A stretch of DNA of 27,560 nt from an uncultured Nesterenkonia sp. Lineage in GTDB: Bacteria > Actinomycetota > Actinomycetes > Actinomycetales > Micrococcaceae. The stretch lies in NCBI GenBank assembly GCA_946222885.1, contig CAMIAK010000032.1, positions 1 to 27,560 on the forward strand. The letters run 5' to 3'. The notes beneath the pieces are model-generated. The model was not told the origin of the DNA. It ran no database searches and saw only the letters and a list, made by a program, of their open reading frames with translations. Shown here in pieces: positions 6,613 to 13,693 of the stretch. Position 1 is the stretch's first letter, and each line of letters begins with the position of its first letter. Made by a program: the position numbers and the translations under genes.

Positions 6613-8274
6613 TTACAGCGGTGGATCTGGGAGGACAGTGCCGGGCATGACTCCGGTGTAGCCTTCGAGGACCCCGCGATAGACCAGTGGGACCGTCGTG
6701 GCTGCCTTCAGACGCGGCACCAAGGTCCGGTGATATTCACCGCCTTCATCCAGTGATATGGACACAGATTCGCGCCTGCCACCATCAGCCTGATTCAGCA
6801 TCATGACTGCATGTGCGGTGGTGCCCGAGCCGGCATAGACGTCAAGGACTTTTCGCGCCGGATACATCCGGAGGGTATCGGCCACGGCATAGACCGATTT
6901 GGCGTGGGTGAAGCCGGTGTCAGGGACGAGCTTTCGCAGCAGCTGGGAGCCAAAGGTCCCGTAATCATGGGTCCATACATCCCAGTTCGTGCCGGGCAGG
7001 ACTGCCCGGTCCTTTGTCAGCCGCAACTGGTGGGCGCCTTGGTCATCGAGACCCTCAGAGACGATAAACCCGGCGTCGAAAGCCGCCACCTGACCAGCAG
7101 GCACGTAGTAGACCGGAGTACGTCCGCGTGAAGAAGTTTTGCCCAGCTTCATCAGACCCCTTGCATGGAGCGATTGGGCTTTCTCGGGGCGGAGGCGCCA
7201 CCGGCCCGGCCGGCCTTGCCCGTTGGTCGGCCAGATCGCCTCTGCCCCGGGGTGTGGTTGGGGTCCGTCGATCTGGGCTATTCGCCCGTCCTGGACCCAG
7301 ACGGGATAAACACAGCCAGGTGCTGACGCCGGAGCGTTGTCAGCCCCGGAGCGGAACAGCGGATTCCACCGGACTGCGCCTGCCGTGGAGGCCAGCCCTG
7401 TGGGGGTTCTGCCGGTGAGCCCCCATTCCGGTCCGAGCGGCTGCGGCAGGGGCGTCATCTGACCTTTATGGACGAACAGGTAGAACTCCCCAGTACGACG
7501 GAAACCGGGACGATAGGTCCCCGAGCGCAAGGTGCGCACCGAGACGATCTGCGGAGGCGTGTTGGTGACCTCTGCGACGATGGTCAGCATCTGCCCCAAC
7601 GACCGCTCATCGATGGTGACGATGAGTACCGCATTCTCGGCCAATAGGCTCCAGGTGAGCTCCAACCGGTGTTTGGTCTGAGCCGCCCACTCATCGACGG
7701 TGAACCTGTTCCTATAGGAGTGCCTCTCGGGCCCGCGGTTCGTGTTGTACGGCGGATCGAAGAATGCCACATCAAACCCTGGGGACAGGCGCGGCATAAT
7801 CTCTGCGTTGTCACCGCAATAGGTGATGTGCTGCCCGTGGCTCTGCGCCGAGGTGCCTTCCATAAGAGCGGTTGGCTGTGCGGGGCGCCCGCCCTCGTCT
7901 TCGAGATGGGGCTTTGCGGTGGCTGTCTGCTGCTGGAGGCGGTGCACTTCGGAGACCGGAATGCGATGGTGGGCGCCTACCTTCGTCGCGCGGATCTCTC
8001 CTGCCGCGATCTTCCGGCTGACTGTCGCCCGGTGGACCCCCAACATTTCGGCCACCTGCTGAGGACTGAACTGACCCTCCTCCTGAACCAGGGAGACCTG
8101 CCGCCCTTGGCGCAGGGAACCTCGGACTGCCTCCACGAGCTGCCGTTCCCACGTGGGGTTGTTGACCTCGAGATCCAGTTCCTCTGGGTCCAGGCGCATC
8201 AGCTCTTCGTCCACGCTCTCAGCATATGGCCTATGCACAGATGGAAGGTTCAGCTGTGCGTCCTTCGTGTTCAC
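6613..8274 (-). CDS. Beta-class site-specific DNA methyltransferase (Mod-like) with N-terminal HTH
   Basis: A 553-residue protein predicted to methylate the exocyclic amino group of adenine (or N4 of cytosine) using S-adenosylmethionine. Motif IV, DPPYNTN, is at residues 173-179, and the SAM-binding motif I, DVYAGSGTTA, is near the C-terminus (478-487). This IV-before-I order is that of the beta class, which includes type III Mod subunits. Residues of about 69-113 (FSPQQVAEMLGVHRATVSRK, then HHRIPVSEV) form an excisionase-type helix-turn-helix, an unusual N-terminal addition. It starts at GTG 8274, whose GTGA overlaps the stop of the upstream small gene. No res-type helicase/nuclease gene is adjacent, so it may be an orphan regulatory or protective methylase. 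Confidence 0.85.
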   Translation of the reverse strand: MNTKDAQLNLPSVHRPYAESVDEELMRLDPEELDLEVNNPTWERQLVEAVRGSLRQGRQVSLVQEEGQFSPQQVAEMLGVHRATVSRKIAAGEIRATKVGAHHRIPVSEVHRLQQQTATAKPHLEDEGGRPAQPTALMEGTSAQSHGQHITYCGDNAEIMPRLSPGFDVAFFDPPYNTNRGPERHSYRNRFTVDEWAAQTKHRLELTWSLLAENAVLIVTIDERSLGQMLTIVAEVTNTPPQIVSVRTLRSGTYRPGFRRTGEFYLFVHKGQMTPLPQPLGPEWGLTGRTPTGLASTAGAVRWNPLFRSGADNAPASAPGCVYPVWVQDGRIAQIDGPQPHPGAEAIWPTNGQGRPGRWRLRPEKAQSLHARGLMKLGKTSSRGRTPVYYVPAGQVAAFDAGFIVSEGLDDQGAHQLRLTKDRAVLPGTNWDVWTHDYGTFGSQLLRKLVPDTGFTHAKSVYAVADTLRMYPARKVLDVYAGSGTTAHAVMMLNQADGGRRESVSISLDEGGEYHRTLVPRLKAATTVPLVYRGVLEGYTGVMPGTVLPDPPL

Positions 8275-8596
8275 AGAGCGTGCACGAGATTTCTGGCGTG
8301 AAAGTACTCGTCATCCTCGATGCGATGCACAGCGATCATGCGTTTTCGCGTGAAGTCCGAGTTCATCCCAGAGGCGATGCGGGCGGCCTGATCCGCGATC
8401 GCATACACCTCATGGAAACGACCGCACCAGGTGGCGATGACCCGGTGCCGCAGCGCCAGCCAAGCGAAGAGCCGGTTCTTCTCATCGAGAGTGACCGGGT
8501 CCCGTCTGACTGGTCCGAAGTCCCGTGCGGCCCGCAAAACCGGTCCTGGATGGAGAACATCATGAAACGCCTCAGGATGTCCGAAGCGGTCACCAT
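8271..8596 (-). pseudogene. Small unknown gene, apparently frameshifted
   Basis: ATG 8596 opens a frame whose first 20 or so codons have strongly GC-rich third positions (MVTASDILRRFMMFSIQDRF) and which then turns into non-coding-looking sequence. From about 8540 a different minus frame becomes the coding-like one (RDFGPVRRDPVTLDEKNRLF ... HARNLVHAL) and ends at 8271 with a GTGA overlap onto the methyltransferase. I read this as one gene of about 107 residues with a single indel between roughly 8480 and 8540. No family is recognised. The IS3 element begins 16 nt before the start codon, so the gene has also lost its upstream region. Confidence 0.45.
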
Positions 8597-8612
8597 CTAA
8601 AGTTCGGTCTTC

Positions 8613-8641
8613 TGGCGGGCGTGAGGAACGGATCGGTGACA
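8613..8641 (+). repeat. IS3 left terminal inverted repeat
   Basis: TGGCGGGCGTGAGGAACG followed by GATCGGTGACA; it matches the reverse complement of 9875-9903 except at about five positions. Confidence 0.85.
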
Positions 8642-8685
8642 ACTGATCGTTAGCGCCGCGAGGCGCTGACGGGGAGGATGTCATC

Positions 8686-8991
8686 ATGCCCGGTCCCTAT
8701 CCCAGAGAGTTCCGCGAGGATGTCGTCGCGGTCGCTCGTAGCCGCGAAAGCGGCGTCACCATCAAGCAGATCGCCGTCGACTTCGGTATCAGCGAAGCGA
8801 CGTTGCAGAACTGGCTCCGCCAAGCAGACGTCGAGGACGGCAACCGTCCCGGTCAGACGGCTGCGGACGCTGCCGGGGCTCGCGAGTTGAAGAAGCGGGT
8901 CCGGTTGCTCGAGCAGGAGAACGAGGTTCTCCGGCGGGCGGCGGCGTATCTGTCGCAGGCGAACCTGAAACTCGGTGGCTCCCCAAAATGA
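8686..8991 (+). CDS. IS3-family transposase OrfA
   Basis: A 101-residue protein with an HTH_Tnp_1-type DNA-binding domain (residues 5-50: YPREFREDVVAVARS, IKQIAVDFGISEATLQNWLR) and a C-terminal leucine-zipper-like coiled coil (LKKRVRLLEQENEVLRRAAA). It binds the terminal repeats and multimerises. The start has GGGGAGG 8 nt upstream. The stop overlaps the orfB start (ATGA), and a slippery heptamer directly before it should produce an OrfAB fusion, the active transposase. Confidence 0.93.
   Translation: MPGPYPREFREDVVAVARSRESGVTIKQIAVDFGISEATLQNWLRQADVEDGNRPGQTAADAAGARELKKRVRLLEQENEVLRRAAAYLSQANLKLGGSPK
8982..8988 (+). other. Slippery heptamer for programmed -1 frameshifting
   Basis: C CCA AAA fits the X XXY YYZ rule exactly in the orfA frame, directly before the TGA stop, and orfB lies in the -1 frame. 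IS3 elements are known to make OrfAB this way. Confidence 0.7.
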
Positions 8992-9866
8992 CGTACCCGC
9001 TCGTATCTGAGCTCGCCGCGGACGGCATCCCCGTCTCGGTGTCGTGCCGGGTTCTGAAGCTCGCTCGCCAGCCCTACTATCGGTGGCGCAACGCCCCGAT
9101 CCGGGATGCGGACGTGCTCCGCGCGTATCGGATCAACGCGCTGCACGACGCGCATCACGACGATCCGACGTTCGGCTACCGATACCTCGCTGACGAAGCG
9201 CGGCGGGCTGGGTGGCGGATGAGCCGCCGGACGGCGTGGAAGTTGTGTTCTCAGGCTGGGATCCTCTCGTCCGCGCAGCGCCGCCGGCGCGGGAAAGGTA
9301 AGAAGGCTGGCCCTCCGGTGTTCGATGACCACGTGAAGCGCGTCTTCCGCGCCGACGCACCGAACCGGGTGTGGCTGACCGACATCACCGAGCACCGCAC
9401 CACCACCGAGGGCAAGCTCTACTGCTGCGCGATCAAGGACGTGTTCTCCAACCGCATCGTCGGTTACTCGATCTCGGATCGGATGACCGCGAAGCTGGCC
9501 GTCGACGCCGTCCGCAACGCCGTCACTCGCCGCGGTGAGGTTGCCGGCTGCATCCTGCACGCCGATAGGGGCAGCCAGTTTCGAAGCAGGGCGATGGCTC
9601 GCGAGTTGCGACTTCACAACATGGTCGGCTCGATGGGCCGCGTCGGCGCGGCCGGCGACAACGCGGCCATGGAGAGCTTCTGGTCCCTGCTTCAAACGAA
9701 CGTGCTCAATCAGCAACGGTGGACGACGCGGCAGGAGCTGCGGCTGGCGATCGTCGTGTGGATCGAGAGGAAATATCACCGCCAGCGAGCCCAGGACGCC
9801 CTCGGCGGCTTGACGCCCATCGAGTTCGAAGCGAAACTAACCGAGCCGCTCACGCTCGCGGCCTAA
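8988..9866 (+). CDS. IS3-family transposase OrfB (DDE catalytic part)
   Basis: A 292-residue integrase-core protein. After an HTH_21-like region (about residues 45-105) comes the DDE catalytic domain: first Asp in VWLTDITEH (near residue 129), second in HADRGSQF (near 190), and the Glu in AAMESFWSLLQ (near 227). All three are present, as is the usual YHRQRAQDALGGLTPIEFE ending. The length is normal for the family. It overlaps orfA by 4 nt and is probably made mostly as an OrfAB fusion. Confidence 0.95.
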   Translation: MTYPLVSELAADGIPVSVSCRVLKLARQPYYRWRNAPIRDADVLRAYRINALHDAHHDDPTFGYRYLADEARRAGWRMSRRTAWKLCSQAGILSSAQRRRRGKGKKAGPPVFDDHVKRVFRADAPNRVWLTDITEHRTTTEGKLYCCAIKDVFSNRIVGYSISDRMTAKLAVDAVRNAVTRRGEVAGCILHADRGSQFRSRAMARELRLHNMVGSMGRVGAAGDNAAMESFWSLLQTNVLNQQRWTTRQELRLAIVVWIERKYHRQRAQDALGGLTPIEFEAKLTEPLTLAA

Positions 9867-9874
9867 ACCGAACC

Positions 9875-9903
9875 TGTCACCAGTTCGTTCCTCACGCCCA
9901 CCA
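9875..9903 (-). repeat. IS3 right terminal inverted repeat
   Basis: TGTCACCAGTTCGTTCC followed by TCACGCCCACCA; it is the partner of 8613-8641. Confidence 0.85.
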
Positions 9904-9906
9904 GAG

Positions 9907-9915
9907 AGTGTCCGG
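9907..9915 (-). promoter_or_regulatory. CCGGACACT box cut off from its gene by the IS
   Basis: On the minus strand CCGGACACT points toward the methyltransferase operon, but the IS begins 3 nt after it. Removing the IS would place this box about 19 nt before ATG 8596. It is therefore probably the original promoter of that operon. Confidence 0.45.
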
Positions 9916-10000
9916 AATTCGCGAACTTCGTGCCGCCTTGACGTCACCGTTGCGTGTCAGTGGATCGTGTAATCCTGAGCATTAAAGGAGAGTGATCAGG

Positions 10001-10450
10001 GTGGAGCCAGAACTTCAGACTGTGCTGGTCACCATCGGTGTCAGCCAGGGCCAGCAGATGCGATACGCCTGGGCGGAGTTCGATCTTCTGCCGGCCGAGC
10101 GCGCGTTCTTCGACTGGCTCATCCGTGAAGTTGAGGCAGCACGGTTCCCTGACGGGGCGGTGCTGGAGTACATCCTCAATGAGGACGAACCAGACGAGAT
10201 CCGCATCCCTGAGGATCTTCCACCAGGCCCCGGAGCGCGCTTGCCAGGGGCTCGCATGCCGGTCCTGTTGCGAATCGGCATCGGCGGAGGCGCTCTGACT
10301 TACTTGGCCCTTCGCCTCTCTGAACTCGAGCTCGGGATGATCGAGTCTGCTGCCCAGGGCTTCGAGGCTTCCATACGGAAACGAGGGGGGCCTTTCCTGG
10401 ACTACAAGCTCGGTCCTGACTTCGGAGGATGCTGGCAACCCGAGTTCTAA
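10001..10450 (+). CDS. Hypothetical protein
   Basis: A 149-residue protein of unknown function. GTG 10001 is preferred over GTG 9992, because AAAGGAG (9984-9990) is 10 nt from the former and only 1 nt from the latter. It has alternating beta strands and helices (TVLVTIGVSQG, FFDWLIREVEAARF, AVLEYILNEDEPDEI), a Gly/Pro-rich turn at about 75-85, then LTYLALRLSELELGMIESAA. There is no signal or membrane segment. It is followed by a 318-bp control region for the primase. Confidence 0.6.
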   Translation: MEPELQTVLVTIGVSQGQQMRYAWAEFDLLPAERAFFDWLIREVEAARFPDGAVLEYILNEDEPDEIRIPEDLPPGPGARLPGARMPVLLRIGIGGGALTYLALRLSELELGMIESAAQGFEASIRKRGGPFLDYKLGPDFGGCWQPEF

Positions 10451-10646
10451 CAAGGCGGTCCTCATCATGAGCCGCACTGACGTGCATCTTGTCCTCCCAG
10501 ATGACTTCTGTCGCCTAGGCACGCCACGGCCCTGAACTCTTACCTGCCCACACGGATTTTCACCGCCGAGATCCCCGCCAACATACGGATCCGAGGAGCT
10601 CACGGGCACACCCACACCCACTCCAGGAAGGGTCGAGATACGGCAG

Positions 10647-10655
10647 CCGGACACT
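10647..10655 (+). promoter_or_regulatory. CCGGACACT box, distal copy upstream of the primase
   Basis: CAGCCGGACACTG occurs here and again at 10748-10760. A transcript from here would have a leader of roughly 105 nt before the primase start. Confidence 0.4.
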
Positions 10656-10750
10656 GCGGCCCCTGAGGCACTCAACAGCCTCGTCCGAATGTCCGAACGA
10701 CCCGTCCGGAAAGGCACTCCCAGGGGCTCACCAGAGTCCCCAGGAAGCAG

Positions 10751-10759
10751 CCGGACACT
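10751..10759 (+). promoter_or_regulatory. CCGGACACT box, proximal copy upstream of the primase
   Basis: This copy lies 9 nt before ATG 10769. If it acts as a -10 element the mRNA would be leaderless or nearly so. Confidence 0.45.
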
Positions 10760-10768
10760 GGGAGCAGC

Positions 10769-13177
10769 ATGACGAATAACACCAAGATCACCCACCGCCC
10801 GCAGCCCATCCTCGACATCGCCCTGGAGCTCCACGCCGAAGGGTTCCAGGTCCTGCCGGTGAAGAAGGACGGCTCCAAGCGCCCGAACGTCGGTGCTGAC
10901 TGGCCCAACTACCAGGCCACCTCTGAGGAGATCGAAAAGTGGTACGGGAACAAGCGTCCCCGCACCGGCCTGGGCATCATCACCGGGGAGCCCTCCGGAA
11001 ACGTGGAACTGCTCGAGATCGAAGGTGATCACGCTGAGAAGATCACCACGGTCGAAGAGCTCGCCGAAGACCGTGGTGCCTCCGACCTTCTGGAAAGGGT
11101 CCGCCAGGGCTACTGCGAGCGTAGCCCCTCCGGCGGCCTGCACATCCTCTACCGCCTCGACCTCGGTGGGGAAGAGATGCCCGGCAACAAGGTCTTGGCG
11201 CGTACCGCCGACAAGGAGGTGATCGCAGAGACCCGTGGACGCGGAGGATTCTGCGTGGTGGCGCCTTCCGGCGGCCCGACTCACTCCACGGGGGAGCCCT
11301 ACGTTCGTCTCCACGGCGGGCCCACGGAGCTCGTGACCATCACGATGGAAGAACGTGAGGCCCTCCTCGCCCTGTTCCGCGAACTCGACGAAACCCCTGC
11401 CGCTGCTTCCCCACCTGTGGCGCATGGGCACCGCACCGGTGCCCATGAAGGTGAGCTTCGCCCCGGAGACGACTTCAACGCACGCGCTGACTGGCTGGAG
11501 GATGTTCTGGCACCAGCCGGGTGGGAGATCGTGAAGTCCCAGGGTGAGGAACTGTATCTGCGCCGCCCGGGCGCCCAGTCCTCAGACCGCGCCAAGCACG
11601 ATGCCACGCTGAACTACGGCGACGCTGACAAGCTCTACGTCTTCTCCACATCCACCGACTTCGAACCCGAGATGCCATATTCGAAGTTCAGCGCCTACGC
11701 CACGCTGAACCACACCGTCGAAGGCGAGGTCGACTGGGCCGCGGCGGCCAAGGCGTTGCGCAAGCGGGGCTACGGCCGCAAGGCACAGTCCAAGAAGTCA
11801 GCTGACTGCGGAGGTCTCGAGGGTGCCCTGGCGCTGACCGACCGCGGCAACGCGCTGCTGCTGGCCGAGCGCCACCGCGACAGGCTGCTCTACTACGTGG
11901 AAGCCGGCAAGTGGATGTACTTCACCGGCACCCACTGGGTGATCCAGGACAAGACTGGGGGCATGGCCATGGAACTGATGGCAGAAGCCATCCTCGCCAT
12001 GACTGACTCTGAGCAGGGCTACGCCGAGGAGGACCTGCCCGGCTGGCAGAAGAAGTCACTCTCGGCCTCATCCCTGGAGGCGGCCCTGAAGGTCGCCCGT
12101 ACTCTCCCGGGGTTGCGTACCTCCGGCGAGCAGCTGGACCAGCACGCCTACGAACTCAACACACCCGGAGGTATCGTCGACCTCCGCACTGGGAAGCTTC
12201 TTCCTCACGATCCCGAAAAGCTCCACACCACCATCGCCGGAACCACACCCGATCACGCCGCCGAGCGCAGCCTCTGGCAGGAGTTCCTCGACACCAGCGT
12301 CCCGGATCAGGAGCTGCAGCGCTACCTCAAGCGCCTGATCGGCATGGCCGCTATTGGAGAGGTCCAGACTGAAATTCTGGTCTTCTTCTGGGGACGCGGC
12401 GGAAGCGGGAAGACCGTCTTCATCGAAACAGTCAAGGCCGCACTGGGCGCCTACGCCGTCAAGGCGCCGGCGAACTACTTGATGGACAAGACCCACGATG
12501 ATCACCCCACGGAGATCATGGCGCTGAAGGGCGCACGGTTCGCTGTCGCCTCCGAGGTCAAGGCCTCCGCCCGCCTGAACGAACAGCGGGTCAAGGAGCT
12601 CACCGGAAACGAGGAGCTCACCGGCCGCTACATGCGCCAGGACTACCAGACCTTCCTGCCGACTCACACGCTGTGCATGGTCGGCAACGACCGCCCCGCC
12701 TTCGACGGCACCGACATCGGGATGACCCGCCGTATGCGCATCCTCCCCTTCGATGAGGAGATCCCCGATGACAAGAAGGTGCCCCAGCTGAAGAGCACCC
12801 TCATCCGCGAGCACCTCCCCGCGGTGCTGACCTGGATCATCGAGGGCACCCTCGAATACCTCGAACACGGCCTCGGAGAGACACCTGAGGTGGTGGAGTC
12901 CACCAACAAGGAATACGCCGCTGAGAACGACACCGTCGGGCGCTTCCTCGACGAGCTCTACATCGTCGGAACTGCGGCGCTTGGGTTCACCCAGTCACCA
13001 CGCAAGACTCGCCGCCACTACGAGGCCTGGTGCAAGGGGTTGGGGATCCACCCGGTCGGCCCCCGCCGCTTCGCCCAGGACCTCCGCCGCCACGGTGTTC
13101 AGGTGGGCGACGAGGGGCCTCGCACCGGAGGAGGGCGGTACTACGGAAATATCCGTCCCCGCGGAGACGACGAGTAA
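10769..13177 (+). CDS. Phage/plasmid-type primase-helicase (Prim-Pol + D5 + SF3 helicase)
   Basis: An 802-residue replication protein. Residues of about 15-200 match the bifunctional primase/polymerase N-terminal domain (LELHAEGFQVLPVKKDGSKR, RTGLGIITG, SPSGGLHILYR). Residues of about 380-510 are the D5-N/DUF3854-like linker, and 510-740 form the P4-type superfamily 3 helicase: Walker A GRGGSGKT at 542-549, Walker B-like FAVASEV, and the THTLCMVGN sensor. It ends with a small winged-helix-like part (GIHPVGPRRFAQDLRRHGV). It should prime and unwind DNA for element replication. In the primase site an LLEIEG replaces the usual Asp-x-Asp, as in some actinophage relatives. It has its own promoter-like boxes and a terminator. 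Confidence 0.88.
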   Translation: MTNNTKITHRPQPILDIALELHAEGFQVLPVKKDGSKRPNVGADWPNYQATSEEIEKWYGNKRPRTGLGIITGEPSGNVELLEIEGDHAEKITTVEELAEDRGASDLLERVRQGYCERSPSGGLHILYRLDLGGEEMPGNKVLARTADKEVIAETRGRGGFCVVAPSGGPTHSTGEPYVRLHGGPTELVTITMEEREALLALFRELDETPAAASPPVAHGHRTGAHEGELRPGDDFNARADWLEDVLAPAGWEIVKSQGEELYLRRPGAQSSDRAKHDATLNYGDADKLYVFSTSTDFEPEMPYSKFSAYATLNHTVEGEVDWAAAAKALRKRGYGRKAQSKKSADCGGLEGALALTDRGNALLLAERHRDRLLYYVEAGKWMYFTGTHWVIQDKTGGMAMELMAEAILAMTDSEQGYAEEDLPGWQKKSLSASSLEAALKVARTLPGLRTSGEQLDQHAYELNTPGGIVDLRTGKLLPHDPEKLHTTIAGTTPDHAAERSLWQEFLDTSVPDQELQRYLKRLIGMAAIGEVQTEILVFFWGRGGSGKTVFIETVKAALGAYAVKAPANYLMDKTHDDHPTEIMALKGARFAVASEVKASARLNEQRVKELTGNEELTGRYMRQDYQTFLPTHTLCMVGNDRPAFDGTDIGMTRRMRILPFDEEIPDDKKVPQLKSTLIREHLPAVLTWIIEGTLEYLEHGLGETPEVVESTNKEYAAENDTVGRFLDELYIVGTAALGFTQSPRKTRRHYEAWCKGLGIHPVGPRRFAQDLRRHGVQVGDEGPRTGGGRYYGNIRPRGDDE

Positions 13178-13209
13178 GTCTCGGGACCCCTCGCGGAGAG
13201 GCCTGACTT

Positions 13210-13253
13210 GGAGGAGCAGGAGTGACGCCACTGAGCGGAGCTGCTGCTCCTCC
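13210..13253 (+). terminator. Terminator of the primase gene
   Basis: GGAGGAGCAG (13210-13219) and CTGCTCCTCC (13244-13253) form a perfect 10-bp stem with a 24-nt loop, followed by TTCGTCT. It lies 33 nt past the primase stop. Confidence 0.55.
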
Positions 13254-13649
13254 TTCGTCTGAGAATGGGGCCGCACCAAGAGGACCTGAAGCCCCAATCC
13301 AGATTTACGCGCCCGCAAAGGGGTACGTGTCACTGCTGTGTCACCGATCCTGTCATCCCAAACCGGCGGATATCAGGGGATCTCTGACACGATGACGCAA
13401 GTGACAGGACTCCCTGAACTCAGCACCAAGGGGCTGTCTTCCCACACTCGTATCGTAAGAGAGTTGTGGCGTCACAGATGTCATAGGGGCACTTGCGAGG
13501 AGGACCGAGGCCGAACCTGCCCTGGGCGATGTTGGCAAGGGCTGTCTTCGCATTCGTCATACTCCACAGGCAACAGAGATGGCTGATGCATAGGATTGGG
13601 GGGGAGCTCGAGAGACGAGAAAAACTCGAGTGTGACGCTGACTAGGTAA

Positions 13650-13669
13650 CACTGTGCCCCTACACAGTG
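13650..13669 (+). promoter_or_regulatory. Inverted repeat before hsdM
   Basis: CACTGTG-CCCCTA-CACAGTG is a perfect 7-bp inverted repeat 24 nt upstream of the hsdM start, next to a TAACAC -10-like element. It could be an operator for timing restriction-modification expression, or a leader hairpin. Confidence 0.35.
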
Positions 13670-13693
13670 CCCTGTGATGAGGACAGAGGAGAC

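Larger units (their letters stand above)
8613..9903 (+). mobile_element. Complete IS3-family insertion sequence, 1291 bp
   Basis: The element runs from TGGCGGGCGTGAGG to a right end ...CGCCCACCA, with imperfect terminal inverted repeats of about 29 bp and the 5'-TG...CA-3' termini usual for the family. It carries orfA and orfB in the standard overlapping arrangement. Both genes look intact, so the element may be active. No 3-4 bp target duplication is visible (left flank TTC, right flank GAG), which suggests either later mutation or a rearrangement at one end. Confidence 0.9.
10451..10768. other. 318-bp gene-free leader of the primase gene
   Basis: No coding frame is convincing here. It holds two CCGGACACT boxes 104 bp apart (10647 and 10751), both preceded by CAG, and a CCCGTCCGGAAAGG segment between them. 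It is likely a control region with two tandem promoters or operator sites. Confidence 0.5.
13178..13693. other. About 515 bp between primase and hsdM, no gene
   Basis: No coding frame is convincing. The stretch holds a terminator hairpin (13210-13253), a cluster of GTGTCAC/TGTCA and TGACA/GTGACA half-sites (13327-13408), an imperfect repeat of GGGCTGTCTTC (near 13430 and 13540), and an inverted repeat just before hsdM. It probably contains the restriction-modification promoter. Confidence 0.5.

Noticed and set aside
8597..8687. Extension of the small minus gene into the IS left end
   Set aside because: The added codons lie in the IS repeat and in sequence with poor coding bias; the frame is open by chance.
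9944..11446. Minus-strand open frame of 500 codons
   Set aside because: It is antisense to the primase and the gene at 10001, which have clear family motifs or ribosome-binding sites.
13338..13586. Plus-strand open frame of 82 codons before hsdM
   Set aside because: No ribosome-binding site, poor coding bias, and it runs across the half-site cluster.
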